Below, in pieces: positions 43,273 to 52,591 of a stretch of 64,000 nt of DNA (position 1 is the stretch's first letter; every line of letters starts with the position of its first letter). Both the position numbers and the translations under genes were made by a program. The notes beneath the pieces were generated by a model that was not told the DNA's origin, searched no databases, and saw nothing but the letters and a program-made list of their open reading frames with translations. This stretch comes from Caballeronia sordidicola (lineage in GTDB: Bacteria; Pseudomonadota; Gammaproteobacteria; Burkholderiales; Burkholderiaceae): contig NZ_MTHB01000256.1 of assembly GCF_002220365.1 (NCBI RefSeq), positions 124,001-188,000 on the forward strand, read 5' to 3'.

Positions 43273-44490
43273 ATGAATGCACCCTCTGAAGTTCCAGCAA
43301 CGTCACGACTGCATGCTGCGTTGGCCGCGCTGCCGGGGCTGGCACATGAAATAGGCGAGGACGCCGCCCAGCGCGAGGCGCGACGCGAATTGCCGTTCGA
43401 TGGTTTCGCGCTGTTTCGCCAGTCCGGCCTGGGCTTGCTGCGACTCCCGGTCGAATGGGGCGGACTGGGCGGTTCGCTGGAAGACCTCTTTCATGTGATC
43501 GCAACCCTCGCTGCAGAGGAATCAAACGTAGCTCATGCGTTGCGCATCCATTTCGACCTGACCGAGTCGCTTCTTCTTTCACCGCATTCAGCGTTCAACG
43601 ACACGCAGATCCAGCGCTTGCTGGACGGCGCGATATTCGGGGGCGCTTCAACCGAGCGCGGCACATCGAGGCCGGGTGAAATCGGCACGATATTACGACG
43701 CGACGGCGACAACTACCGCGTGACGGGCAAGAAATACTACTCGACCGGAACGGCATTTTCCGACTATGCGCGCATCAACGTGCAGGATGAAACGGGCACC
43801 AACGTGGTTGCCGTCGTTCCTGTTACTCGAGAGGGCATCCAGGTACTGGATGACTGGGACGGCATGGGCCAGCGAATGACCGCCAGTGGCAGCCTGGTTC
43901 TCGACAACGTGCAAGTCTATGCAAGCGAAGTCGCACCGCGCGGCAATGCGACCCTGGCAGCGCGGCATGGCGGGGCGCTGCGGCAATTGCACCTGGTCGC
44001 GGTTGCCGCCGGCATCGTCCGCAACATTCTTGCGGATGCTGAACACTACGTGCTCAAGCATGGACGGCCAGTGCTTCACAGCCCGGCGGCATCCGCGCGT
44101 GAGGATCATTTCATCCAGCAGGTAGTGGGCGATCTTGCGGCCCACAGTCACGCGATCGATGCATTGGTGCAGCAGAATGCGCGCGTACTGGACCGCTCGG
44201 CCAACGCCATCCGAGCCCAGGCTGACGATGCGGAAGCATTAGTGTTGCAGGGCGCGCTGGCTACGGCCAAGACACAGTTGGTAGTGAGCAAGCTGGCGTT
44301 GCATGCGGGAGAACGTTTGTTCGAAGCGGGCGGGGCGTCTGCCACGTCGCGTGTGCACAACTTCGATCGTCACTGGCGCAACCTGCGCACGATCTTCAGC
44401 CACAACCCGCTGCTGCACAAGGCGCGGGTGATCGGCGGTTATCAGTTGAACGGCGATACCACGCATCTGACCGAAGGCCGCGTGTTCTGA
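43273..44490 (+). CDS. Acyl-CoA-dehydrogenase-fold flavin monooxygenase (SfnB/DszC type)
   Basis: A 405-residue protein with the ACAD fold but features of the class D flavin-dependent monooxygenases. These include LGLLRLPVEWGGLGGS, TGKKYYSTGTAFSDYARI, DDWDGMGQRMTASGS and a C-terminal HNFDRHWRNLRTIFSHNPLLHKARVIGGY, which is typical of SfnB and DszC. It lacks the acyl-CoA catalytic Glu region of true dehydrogenases. Such enzymes use FMNH2 and O2 on organosulfur or related small molecules. ATG at 43273 follows GAAGGA. A DUF3088 gene and an ABC exporter follow. Confidence 0.85.
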   Translation: MNAPSEVPATSRLHAALAALPGLAHEIGEDAAQREARRELPFDGFALFRQSGLGLLRLPVEWGGLGGSLEDLFHVIATLAAEESNVAHALRIHFDLTESLLLSPHSAFNDTQIQRLLDGAIFGGASTERGTSRPGEIGTILRRDGDNYRVTGKKYYSTGTAFSDYARINVQDETGTNVVAVVPVTREGIQVLDDWDGMGQRMTASGSLVLDNVQVYASEVAPRGNATLAARHGGALRQLHLVAVAAGIVRNILADAEHYVLKHGRPVLHSPAASAREDHFIQQVVGDLAAHSHAIDALVQQNARVLDRSANAIRAQADDAEALVLQGALATAKTQLVVSKLALHAGERLFEAGGASATSRVHNFDRHWRNLRTIFSHNPLLHKARVIGGYQLNGDTTHLTEGRVF

Positions 44491-44563
44491 AGATTCACAG
44501 CGACGCCGTTTCAATGAAGCGGAGTCGCTCAATTCGTCTCTCTTCTTCGAGGATTATCAAATC

Positions 44564-44908
44564 GTGAGCCAAGACCTTTTACTGCTGCTGGAACCGGGTT
44601 TCGCCGATCCGAAATATCCTGGTGAGCGTTTCATCTGCCCGGATGGCGCACCTATCGAGGGCCTGCTGGCCAGCGATCCGTCGAAAACCTCACGCCTCGA
44701 TATTCATCGTCTGCCGTTTGCGCGCCCGCGCGAGGCGGTCGTCGCTGCGCTTGACGAGGACCACCAGAGCTTGCCCGTGCTGATTCTCGGAGACGAGCAT
44801 CCCGTACCCGCCGATGCACAGACGCTCGGCGACAGACGCTTCGTGACCGACACGCGTCGTATCCTGGATTTGCTCGCCGAGCGCCACGGTTTCCCCAAGG
44901 TCCACTGA
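44564..44908 (+). CDS. DUF3088 protein, thioredoxin-like
   Basis: A 114-residue protein starting with GTG after GAGGA. LLLLEPGFADPKYPGERFICPDGAPIEGLLA and FARPREAVVAALDEDHQSLPVLIL match DUF3088. Homologues, as I recall, usually keep CxxC at this point (Cys-Trp-His-Cys-like); here it reads CPDG, so the second Cys is lost and a disulfide role is unlikely. Follows the flavin monooxygenase by 73 bases. Confidence 0.8.
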   Translation: MSQDLLLLLEPGFADPKYPGERFICPDGAPIEGLLASDPSKTSRLDIHRLPFARPREAVVAALDEDHQSLPVLILGDEHPVPADAQTLGDRRFVTDTRRILDLLAERHGFPKVH

Positions 44909-44977
44909 TGAACCGGGAGCCAGCCGGCAGCGATGGCATATCGCTATAACCAGCCTTGGCGCCCTGGACCAATCGCT

Positions 44978-47900
44978 TCATGCGGACCGCTGCAAGCCGT
45001 TGCCAACCTGTTGCCGGTTGACCAGCTGGGCATAGACCGAGTTGTTCGCGAGCAGTTGCGCATGGGGACCCGCTTCAATCACCGAGCCGTGGTCCAGCAC
45101 GATGATCAGATCGGCCTCGCGTACGGTCGCGAGACGGTGCGCGATGATCAAAGTCGTGCGGTTGGCCATCAGCGTTTTTAGCGCGGTATGTACTTGTGCT
45201 TCGCTGATGGCGTCCAGATGTGACGTTGCTTCATCCAGAACCAGTACCGGGGCGTCCTTGAGAAAAGCCCGCGCGATAGCAACACGCTGACGCTGGCCTC
45301 CCGACAATTGCACGCCCCGTTCACCAACCCGCGTGGCGAGTCCTTCAGGCAGCGTCGCCACGAAGTCGCCAAGCGACGCCTGGTCCAACGCGAGTCGTAG
45401 TGCTTTCTCACTGGCGTCAGGCCGGGCGAGACGGATGTTGGCCTCAAGCGTGTCGTTGAAGAGATACGTGTCCTGTGACACGAGGGCAACGTGAGAGCGT
45501 AGCGAGTCGAGCCGCAAGCGCCGCAAGTCGACACCATCCACTTGCACCGAACCTGCGTCCGGGTCCCAGAACCGCAGCAGCAGATTCGCAATGGTGCTCT
45601 TGCCGGCGCCAGAGGCTCCCACAAGCGCCGCGGTAGAGCCGGCACGCACGCAGAAGGACACGCCGTTTAATACGGGTTGCGTGCGCTCGGCGTAGGCGAA
45701 ACGCGCGTCTGCAAAGCGAACCTCTGAACCGCCCGGCGCGGCCTGCAAGTCGCGCTCTCCGTCGAGCACTAGAACCGGCTCGTCATGCACGACCCTCAAC
45801 CGCCGTGCCGATGCGATCGTATCGGCCAGTTGCCTGCCCACCTGCGCGATCTCCGCCACGGGCATGAAGGCTGCAACGGCGAGCAGAATCAGCAACGGTA
45901 GCCAAGCCGCAGAAAGCTGCCCGGCCGAGACGAGAAACGCGCCTCCTATCGCGATTGCCAATCCGCCGAGGCCGGTCGCGACATCCAGTAGCGCGGTTTG
46001 CCGAGCCAGATCCGCCAGCAACGCGAGCCGGGTCACGCTGTATTCGCGTGCCAGCGCCATGAACGCTTCCCGCCGGCGCCCGGTCGCCTGGAACGCGAGC
46101 AGATCGGACAGACCCTGAATGGTCTCGGTCATATGCGCGCCGAGCAGGCCCAGAGATTCGCGTGCCTTGCTGCCCAACGCATCGATACGGCTGCGCCCGC
46201 GCACCGGCGAGAGCATGGCGTACGCCAGGAACGGCAGCAGCCCGAGCGCAAGCGGCCACGCGGCCAGTGCGAGCACGGTGATCACCGCAGCCGGGACGAG
46301 CACCGCGACGATCGCCGGGGCGACCGTATGCGCATAGAAATATTCGATGGTCTCTACGTCTTGCGTGGCCAACGTGACGAGGTCACCGGAGCGGCGGCGA
46401 AGCAGGTAGCCAGGCGCGAGGCGATCAAGCTGTGCGAACAGGCGTATTCGCAGATCCGCGAGCAGCCGGTACGCCATGTCGTGCGCGAGCCAGGATTCAA
46501 GCCAGTGCAGAATGGCCGCCAGCGGGGCCACGAGCAACAGCCACATCTCGATCGTCTGATGCGGGCTGCCGGCGCGCAGCGCGGCGACCAGCCATGCGCC
46601 CAGCACACCGACGCCAATGAAGGCCGTCACTCGCCCGACGCCCAATAGAATGGTCAGCACCAATCGTACTCGCCAAGGGTGGATCGCCGTGACCAAGGAT
46701 GCAAGGGTCGCCTTCCAATCCAGGGTTCTCGCATCGGCATCGAGCTCGCGTGGACCTTGTACGGTATCTTCTTCCGTCTCGGCTGTTAGCGCGGGTTTCG
46801 TTCCAAACGCCGCGTCAGGCACGCCTGGCTGACGGCTGGTGGTATCGGAGCGCAATGCCGATACATTGTCAGGCGTCGCTTGCGCCCCCATCAACCGATG
46901 ATAGAGCCCGCTTCTTTTCATCAGTTCGTCGTGCGTACCGGTCTCCGCGACAAGGCCGTCGTCCAGCACGAGAATACGATCAGCGTCAATCACGCTCGAT
47001 AGCCGATGCGCGAGAATCAGCGTGGTGCGGCCTTGCATCAGACGATCCAGCGCCCGCTGAATCAGCGCCTCGTTTTCCGCATCGACCGCCGAGAGCGCTT
47101 CATCCAGGATCAGGATCGGGGCATCGCGCAATAGTGCCCGGGCAATGGCAAGCCGTTGGCGCTGGCCGCCTGACAACTGAACACCGCGTTCGCCGATAGA
47201 GGTCTGATACCCGTCAGGCAGGCCCGCGATAAAGTCGTGAGCGTAAGCTGCCCGCGCGGCCGCTTCCACTTCTTCAACGGTGGCGTCAGGGCGACCTAGC
47301 CGAAGGTTTTCCTCGACGGTCCCCGCGAACAGCATGGTGTCCTGCGCGACTACTGCAATCTTCGCACGCAGCGCGTCAGGGTTCAGTGTACGTACGTCCT
47401 GTCCCGCAATGCGGATACTGCCGCTTTGAGGATCGTACTGGCGCAACAGCAGGCGCACGATCGACGACTTGCCGGCGCCGCTTGGCCCCACGATGCCGAT
47501 GCGCTCGCCAGCCGCCACCGAGAATGTCAGCCCACGGTGCGCGAGACCCCGGCCGCCGGCATAGGCAAAGCTTACGTTCTCGAAATCCAGCGATGCCGGA
47601 GTGTCGCCCAACTTATCCGTGCCGGCTTCAGGCATGGACGGACTTGCCTCGAGCAGCGAGCGAATGCCCGCCGTCGCGGCCTGCCCGAGCATGCCCTGGT
47701 GCAAGACACTGCGCAGGTCGCGCAGCGGCCGGAAAATCTCCGTCCCCGCCATCAGGACGATCAGGAGCGTGGTCAGGCCCATCTGCCCGTGGGTCACGCG
47801 CCACGCGCCAAGAACGAGCGCCAGCGCGGCGCCCAGCGCTGCCCCAAGATCGACGATACCGCGTGTAAGCAGGCCTGCAGCGAGCACCCAGAAGGTGTTG

Positions 47901-48589
47901 TCGGAGACAGCGCGTGCCTGCGCGGCAAGGCGTTCGCCCCATACGCGGCTTTGCCCGAACGCTTTGAGCGTCGGCAGGCCCTGGACCGCGTCGAGAAACG
48001 TTTCACCGAACTCCTTGAATGCCTGGGCGCGTGCAAGGCTGGTGCGGCGTTCATGCATATGCACAGCGATCGGTCCGAACAACGCCACCAGCGCTGCAAC
48101 CAGCAGCACGGTGGCCACGGGCAGATCCCAGAACGCGATGAAACCGAAAATGGCAAACGGGGCGCAGAGGGCCACGGCCAGTTGCGGCAGATACTGCCCA
48201 AAGAAGGTCTGCAGTTGCTCGACGCCGTCGATGACCGACAGCATCACGCCTCCCGTACGTTGCTCGGCGAACCAGGCCGGCCCAAGCGTCACGATGCGGT
48301 CAAACAGTTGGCCACGCAGGGTTTCCTGGGCTCGTGCTGCGGTGCGACAGGCGATGCCCGCGCGCCAGTGATCCAGCAGCGCGCGCACTACGATAGCGGC
48401 CGCTACGGCCACGGAAGGCGCAATCCACGATTGCCACGGACTGCCGCGCAAGACCAGTGCAAGCAACTGGCCGAGAAACACAAAGCGGGCGATCCCGGCC
48501 AGCAGGGCCAGCAGTCCGACGACAATGCTGAGCAGCATGTGCCCGCGTAACCCTTTAGTCAGTTGCCAAAGGCGAAGATCGAAATACAT
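44978..48589 (-). CDS. Fused double ABC exporter (CydDC-like)
   Basis: A 1203-residue chain with two complete TMD-NBD halves. The first half is ~600 residues with six helices, Walker A GPSGAGKSS near 370, signature QLSGGQRQRLA and ILILDEALSAVD. The second has Walker A GASGAGKST near 990, signature QLSGGQRQRVA and VLVLDEATSHLD. The halves resemble CydD and CydC, which export thiols (cysteine/glutathione), here in one polypeptide. The linker around 575-640 is acidic and Pro-rich. Function could be thiol, heme or drug export. Divergent from a LysR gene. Confidence 0.9.
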   Translation of the reverse strand: MYFDLRLWQLTKGLRGHMLLSIVVGLLALLAGIARFVFLGQLLALVLRGSPWQSWIAPSVAVAAAIVVRALLDHWRAGIACRTAARAQETLRGQLFDRIVTLGPAWFAEQRTGGVMLSVIDGVEQLQTFFGQYLPQLAVALCAPFAIFGFIAFWDLPVATVLLVAALVALFGPIAVHMHERRTSLARAQAFKEFGETFLDAVQGLPTLKAFGQSRVWGERLAAQARAVSDNTFWVLAAGLLTRGIVDLGAALGAALALVLGAWRVTHGQMGLTTLLIVLMAGTEIFRPLRDLRSVLHQGMLGQAATAGIRSLLEASPSMPEAGTDKLGDTPASLDFENVSFAYAGGRGLAHRGLTFSVAAGERIGIVGPSGAGKSSIVRLLLRQYDPQSGSIRIAGQDVRTLNPDALRAKIAVVAQDTMLFAGTVEENLRLGRPDATVEEVEAAARAAYAHDFIAGLPDGYQTSIGERGVQLSGGQRQRLAIARALLRDAPILILDEALSAVDAENEALIQRALDRLMQGRTTLILAHRLSSVIDADRILVLDDGLVAETGTHDELMKRSGLYHRLMGAQATPDNVSALRSDTTSRQPGVPDAAFGTKPALTAETEEDTVQGPRELDADARTLDWKATLASLVTAIHPWRVRLVLTILLGVGRVTAFIGVGVLGAWLVAALRAGSPHQTIEMWLLLVAPLAAILHWLESWLAHDMAYRLLADLRIRLFAQLDRLAPGYLLRRRSGDLVTLATQDVETIEYFYAHTVAPAIVAVLVPAAVITVLALAAWPLALGLLPFLAYAMLSPVRGRSRIDALGSKARESLGLLGAHMTETIQGLSDLLAFQATGRRREAFMALAREYSVTRLALLADLARQTALLDVATGLGGLAIAIGGAFLVSAGQLSAAWLPLLILLAVAAFMPVAEIAQVGRQLADTIASARRLRVVHDEPVLVLDGERDLQAAPGGSEVRFADARFAYAERTQPVLNGVSFCVRAGSTAALVGASGAGKSTIANLLLRFWDPDAGSVQVDGVDLRRLRLDSLRSHVALVSQDTYLFNDTLEANIRLARPDASEKALRLALDQASLGDFVATLPEGLATRVGERGVQLSGGQRQRVAIARAFLKDAPVLVLDEATSHLDAISEAQVHTALKTLMANRTTLIIAHRLATVREADLIIVLDHGSVIEAGPHAQLLANNSVYAQLVNRQQVGNGLQRSA

Positions 48590-48654
48590 CAGGGAGACTC
48601 CTCAAGGTATTGGATCATCGTGGCATGGACCCGCGTTGCGCGCGAGCGATGCTT

Positions 48655-48672
48655 TCTCAACCAGGGTTGAGA
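48655..48672. promoter_or_regulatory. Perfect 8-base dyad in the exporter/lysR divergent promoter
   Basis: TCTCAACC at 48655-48662, AG, then GGTTGAGA at 48665-48672, an exact inverted repeat. It lies 15 bases upstream of the lysR ATG and 66 bases from the exporter start, an ideal place for the LysR protein to repress itself and control the exporter. Confidence 0.65.
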
Positions 48673-48687
48673 TAAACTTGACCCATC

Positions 48688-49626
48688 ATGCCAAGACTAT
48701 CTCCGCACATTCCACCGTTACCCGCCCTGAAGGCGTTCGAAGCCGTTGCCAGACTGGGCAGCCTGAGCCGCGCCGCGGAAGAGCTCAACGTGACCAAGAG
48801 CGCCATCAGTCATCAATTGCGCGCACTGGAATCGGCATTGGGTACAACGTTGATGCACCGTGGCGGTACGACTTCACGCGCGCAACCCACGGCCGCCGGG
48901 CAGGAGTTGCTGGCGGCTATTGAATCCAGCCTGATTCCGTTGGGCGAAGCTTGCGAGCGGTTCACCGTGCGACGGCGCAAGCGTCGCCGCACGTTGACGG
49001 TTTCCGCCAATGCGCCATTTTCATCGCTGTGGCTGGCGCCCCACGTGGTGGAATTCTCGACGCGTCATCCGGAGATCGCGGTGAACCTGAGGGTGTTTGA
49101 CGACGAACCCGACTGGCAGAATGACACGATCGATATCGCGATTCTGCGTGTGCCGTTGACGAACTTGACCAGCGATACGCCGGACCCGCATCCGAGCGAT
49201 CGGGCGCTGGTCCGCGAGACTGTGTTCCCCGTGTGCAGCCCGCTGTTGCTGGACCCACGGACCACTACGCCGCAGACGCTGACCGAGCATCGGTTGCTGC
49301 AGGAGGAGCACCACGAGTCAAGTCGTGAAATAGACTGGCAGACGTGGTTTGCGCTGCTCGGAGCGGGAGCGCTTCCGGAGCAGAATCTGGTCCGGTTGAG
49401 CAGTTTCAGCCCGATCATCGGCGCCGCGATTGCGGGAAAGGGTGTTGCGCTAGGCCGTTCACCGTTGATCGATTTTGACTTGGCCCACGGCCGCCTGGTT
49501 CGCCTGTTTCCGGAGCATGAATTGCCGGGGTCTTGGCAGTTTGTTATTCGCTTGCATCCCGAGCGCTCGTCCGATCCGACGTTGATCCAGTTTCAGACTT
49601 TCATGCTCGAGCGCTCGGCGATCTGA
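48688..49626 (+). CDS. LysR-type transcriptional regulator (GcvA-like)
   Basis: A 312-residue regulator with N-terminal helix-turn-helix LPALKAFEAVARLGSLSRAAEELNVTKSAISHQL, then effector domain with LTVSANAPFSSLWLAPHV and LSSFSPIIGAAIAGKGVALGRSPLI. The GcvA form of the HTH is clear. It diverges from the ABC exporter over a 98-base gap with a perfect dyad, so the exporter is its likely target. Confidence 0.92.
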   Translation: MPRLSPHIPPLPALKAFEAVARLGSLSRAAEELNVTKSAISHQLRALESALGTTLMHRGGTTSRAQPTAAGQELLAAIESSLIPLGEACERFTVRRRKRRRTLTVSANAPFSSLWLAPHVVEFSTRHPEIAVNLRVFDDEPDWQNDTIDIAILRVPLTNLTSDTPDPHPSDRALVRETVFPVCSPLLLDPRTTTPQTLTEHRLLQEEHHESSREIDWQTWFALLGAGALPEQNLVRLSSFSPIIGAAIAGKGVALGRSPLIDFDLAHGRLVRLFPEHELPGSWQFVIRLHPERSSDPTLIQFQTFMLERSAI

Positions 49627-49741
49627 CTCCTTCGAGTTTGTTGATAGCGCGCGCTGCGCTGAAAATCAGCGACTCTGCTTTGATCGATATCAGAAAATCT
49701 TCGTTGGTCGGATTTATCGGCTTGTTTAGACTCCATTTCAT

Positions 49742-49755
49742 CTTGTCATAACAAG
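49742..49755 (+). promoter_or_regulatory. GntR/HutC-like operator CTTGT-CATA-ACAAG
   Basis: Five-base arms at 49742-49746 and 49751-49755 around CATA, five bases before the gntR start codon. The core GT-N4-AC is the layout HutC-subfamily GntR proteins bind. Overlap with the translation start region suggests autorepression of the whole operon. No clear ribosome site is seen, as it would overlap the dyad. Confidence 0.5.
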
Positions 49756-49760
49756 TTGAA

Positions 49761-50537
49761 ATGACTGCTCCCACTGCCACCTTGCTGCCACTGTCCGCCG
49801 CCCCGCTCTATGCCCGGTTAAAGGAAGTGCTGCGCGCCCGCATCCTTGACGGGACTTATGCGCCGCATGGGCAAATGCCATCCGAGCATGAGCTCTGCGC
49901 AATGTTCGAGGTCAGCCGGATCACCGTGCGACAGGCGCTTGGCGACCTGCAGAAAGAGGGCTTGCTGTTCAAGATCCACGGCAAGGGAACTTTCGTTTCC
50001 AAGCCAAAAGCCTTTCAGAACGTGACGTCGCTACAAGGCTTTGCAGAGGCGATGTCATCGATGGGATATGAAATCGTCAACCAGTTGCGCACGTTCAGGG
50101 TAGTCAAGGCCGATCGCCACGTCGCAGGCCGCTTGAATATTCCGGAGGGCTCGGGGGTCGTCGAAATCCATCGGGTGCGGCTGCTCAACCGAGCGCCCGT
50201 CTCACTGGAAATCACCTACGTACCCGAGGCGCTCGAAAAGCGTCTTGCGAATGCTGACCTCGTGACCCGCGACATCTTTCTGATCCTCGAGAACGACTGC
50301 GGACTCGCGCTCGGTCACGCCGATGTATCGATCGATGCGATTCTCGCCGACGACGAAATCGGCGCTGCGCTGCAGGTCGAGGAGGGCAGTCCGGTGCTGC
50401 GGATCGAACGCCTCACCCATTGCGCTGACGGCACGCCAATCGACTATGAATACCTTTATTTTCGGGGCGATGCATTCCAGTACCGGATGCGTATCGACCG
50501 GGAAAAGAAACGCAGGAATGCGAGGAAAGCGCGATGA
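49761..50537 (+). CDS. GntR-family regulator, HutC subfamily
   Basis: A 258-residue regulator. N-terminal winged helix: LYARLKEVLRARILDGTYAPHGQMPSEHELCAMFEVSRITVRQALGDL. The UTRA effector domain begins near 90 and includes RVRLLNRAPVSLEITYVPEA and a final DYEYLYFRGDAFQYRM. It is first in the flavoprotein/ABC operon; its stop overlaps the flavoprotein start (ATGA). A HutC-type dyad sits at its own start. Confidence 0.92.
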   Translation: MTAPTATLLPLSAAPLYARLKEVLRARILDGTYAPHGQMPSEHELCAMFEVSRITVRQALGDLQKEGLLFKIHGKGTFVSKPKAFQNVTSLQGFAEAMSSMGYEIVNQLRTFRVVKADRHVAGRLNIPEGSGVVEIHRVRLLNRAPVSLEITYVPEALEKRLANADLVTRDIFLILENDCGLALGHADVSIDAILADDEIGAALQVEEGSPVLRIERLTHCADGTPIDYEYLYFRGDAFQYRMRIDREKKRRNARKAR

Positions 50538-52285
50538 ATACACATGTTCTCGAATACGACGTCGTGGTGGTAGGAGGCGGAACGGCTGGACCCATGGCCG
50601 CAGTCAAAGCGAAGGAACGCGATCCTTCGCTCAGGGTGTTGCTGCTGGAGAAGGCCAACGTCAAGCGTAGCGGCGCAATCTCCATGGGCATGGACGGTCT
50701 CAACAACGCGATCGTTCCCGGGCACGCAACGCCCGAGCAATACACGCGGGAGATCACCATCGCGAACGACGGCATTGTCGATCAGTCGGCGGTGTACGCC
50801 TATGCGCGGCATAGCTTCAAGACGATCGAGGAACTGGATCGCTGGGGTGTCAAATTCGAGAAGGACAGCACCGGCGACTACGCTGTCAAGAAGGTGCATC
50901 ACATGGGTTCCTATGTGCTGCCCATGCCTGAAGGGCACAGCATCAAGAAAGTACTTTATCGCCAGCTCAAGCGCTCACGTGTCGCCATCACCAACCGGAT
51001 TGTCGCGACCCGGCTTCTGACCGACGCAACCGGACGTGTCTGCGGCGTAATGGGTTTCGATTGCCGCACCGCCGACTTTTATATCGTGCGCGCCAAGGCT
51101 GTGATCCTGAGTTGCGGTGCCGCAGGCCGGCTGGGGTTGCCCGCGTCGGGATACCTGATGGGCACCTACGAAAACCCGACCAACGCAGGTGACGGCTACG
51201 CCATGGCCTATCACGCCGGGGCCGCGCTTTCCAACCTTGAGTGTTTCCAGATCAATCCGCTCATCAAGGACTACAACGGTCCGGCTTGCGCGTATGTGAC
51301 CGGACCGCTTGGCGGCTTCACGGCGAACGGCAAGGGCGAGCGTTTTATTGAATGCGACTACTGGAGCGGCCAGATGATGTGGGAGTTCTACCAGGAACTG
51401 CAAAGCGGCAATGGGCCGGTGTTCCTGAAGCTCGATCATCTGGCGGAGGAAACGATCAAGACGATCGAAGACATCCTTCATACCAACGAGCGCCCGAGCC
51501 GCGGACGTTTCCATGCGGGACGAGGAACCGATTACCGGCAGCAGATGGTGGAGATGCACATCTCGGAGATCGGCTTTTGCAGCGGTCATAGTGCGTCGGG
51601 CGTGTATGTCAACGAGCGCGCGGAAACCACGGTGGCGGGTTTATATGCAGCGGGCGACATGGCTGCGGTGCCGCACAACTACATGCTCGGCGCGTTCACT
51701 TACGGCTGGTTCGCGGGATGGAACGCGGCCGGCGATGTCGCGGGCCGCGAGTTTTCACCGCTCAACGACGAACAGATCGAGGCGGAGCGTCAACGGATCT
51801 ATGCGCCGCTCGAACGCGAATCCGGACTTGCCCCGGCGCAGGTCGAATACAAGTTGCGGCGCACGGTGAATGATTATCTGCAGCCGCCCAAGGTCACACG
51901 AAAGATGGAGATCGGGCTGCAGCGGTTCGAGGAAATCAGCGCGGATATTGGCGAGATGAAAGCCAATAACCCGCACGAACTGATGCGCGCCGCAGAGGTT
52001 CGGGCCATCCGGGACTGCGCGGAGATGGCCGCACGAGCGTCGCTCTTCAGGACCGAGAGCCGCTGGGGACTTTATCACCACCGGGTGGATTATCCGCAGC
52101 GTAACGACAGCGAGTGGTTCTGCCATACGCACCTCTTCAAGGATCAGTTCGGCAGGATGACGAGCGCGAAACGCCCGGTCGAGCCCTACGTGCTTCCGCT
52201 CGACAACGACGAGAGCGATGCGTATCAAAAGTTGCGCATTGGCGAGCGTGTGCGCGCGCCTGCAGCCGTGCCGGAATCTGCTTGA
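50534..52285 (+). CDS. FAD-dependent oxidoreductase, AprA/fumarate-reductase flavoprotein type
   Basis: A 583-residue flavoprotein. Dinucleotide-binding start DVVVVGGGTAGPMAAVKA, then VKRSGAISMGMDGLNN, an FAD loop like that of adenylylsulfate reductase alpha. Further blocks are ILSCGAAGRLGLPASG, GDGYAMAYHAGAALSNLE and AAGDMAAVPHNYMLGAFTYGWFAGWNAAG. The C-terminal helical domain is as in succinate dehydrogenase A. Together with the ferredoxin immediately after it forms an AprAB-like pair. Substrate unknown. Twelve bases separate it from the ferredoxin ATG. Confidence 0.9.
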   Translation: MNTHVLEYDVVVVGGGTAGPMAAVKAKERDPSLRVLLLEKANVKRSGAISMGMDGLNNAIVPGHATPEQYTREITIANDGIVDQSAVYAYARHSFKTIEELDRWGVKFEKDSTGDYAVKKVHHMGSYVLPMPEGHSIKKVLYRQLKRSRVAITNRIVATRLLTDATGRVCGVMGFDCRTADFYIVRAKAVILSCGAAGRLGLPASGYLMGTYENPTNAGDGYAMAYHAGAALSNLECFQINPLIKDYNGPACAYVTGPLGGFTANGKGERFIECDYWSGQMMWEFYQELQSGNGPVFLKLDHLAEETIKTIEDILHTNERPSRGRFHAGRGTDYRQQMVEMHISEIGFCSGHSASGVYVNERAETTVAGLYAAGDMAAVPHNYMLGAFTYGWFAGWNAAGDVAGREFSPLNDEQIEAERQRIYAPLERESGLAPAQVEYKLRRTVNDYLQPPKVTRKMEIGLQRFEEISADIGEMKANNPHELMRAAEVRAIRDCAEMAARASLFRTESRWGLYHHRVDYPQRNDSEWFCHTHLFKDQFGRMTSAKRPVEPYVLPLDNDESDAYQKLRIGERVRAPAAVPESA

Positions 52286-52296
52286 AAGGAGCCTCC

Positions 52297-52542
52297 ATGT
52301 CCTATACGTCTCATGAAATTTTCCATCGCAGCACGGCGCCCGTCACTGTCGACGAAGACAAATGCATCGCTGACAAGGGCTGCACCGTCTGTGTGGACGT
52401 CTGTCCGCTCGACCTGCTGGCGATCGACCTGTCCAAGGGCAAGGCCTTCATGAAGTTCGACGAATGCTGGTACTGCATGCCGTGCGAACAGGATTGCCCG
52501 ACCGGTGCGGTCAAGGTAGAGATTCCTTATTTGCTGCGCTGA
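52297..52542 (+). CDS. Two-cluster [4Fe-4S] ferredoxin, AprB-like
   Basis: An 81-residue ferredoxin with two cysteine sets: Cys23-x5-Cys29-x2-Cys32-x3-Cys36 (KGCTVCVDVCP) and Cys57-x2-Cys60-x2-Cys63-x3-Cys67 (CWYCMPCEQDCP). This fits two [4Fe-4S] clusters. The arrangement resembles the beta subunit of adenylylsulfate reductase without its tail. AAAGGAG precedes the ATG. It should shuttle electrons to or from the flavoprotein. Confidence 0.92.
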   Translation: MSYTSHEIFHRSTAPVTVDEDKCIADKGCTVCVDVCPLDLLAIDLSKGKAFMKFDECWYCMPCEQDCPTGAVKVEIPYLLR

Positions 52543-52591
52543 CACGGCGTTCAGATTCGCGGCGTACCCACTATCTACTCGGGGTTGAGTA

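Noticed and set aside
47426..48550. A 374-codon plus-strand frame opposite the fused exporter
   Set aside because: Antisense to a clear ABC membrane domain, no hydrophobic pattern or motif of its own.
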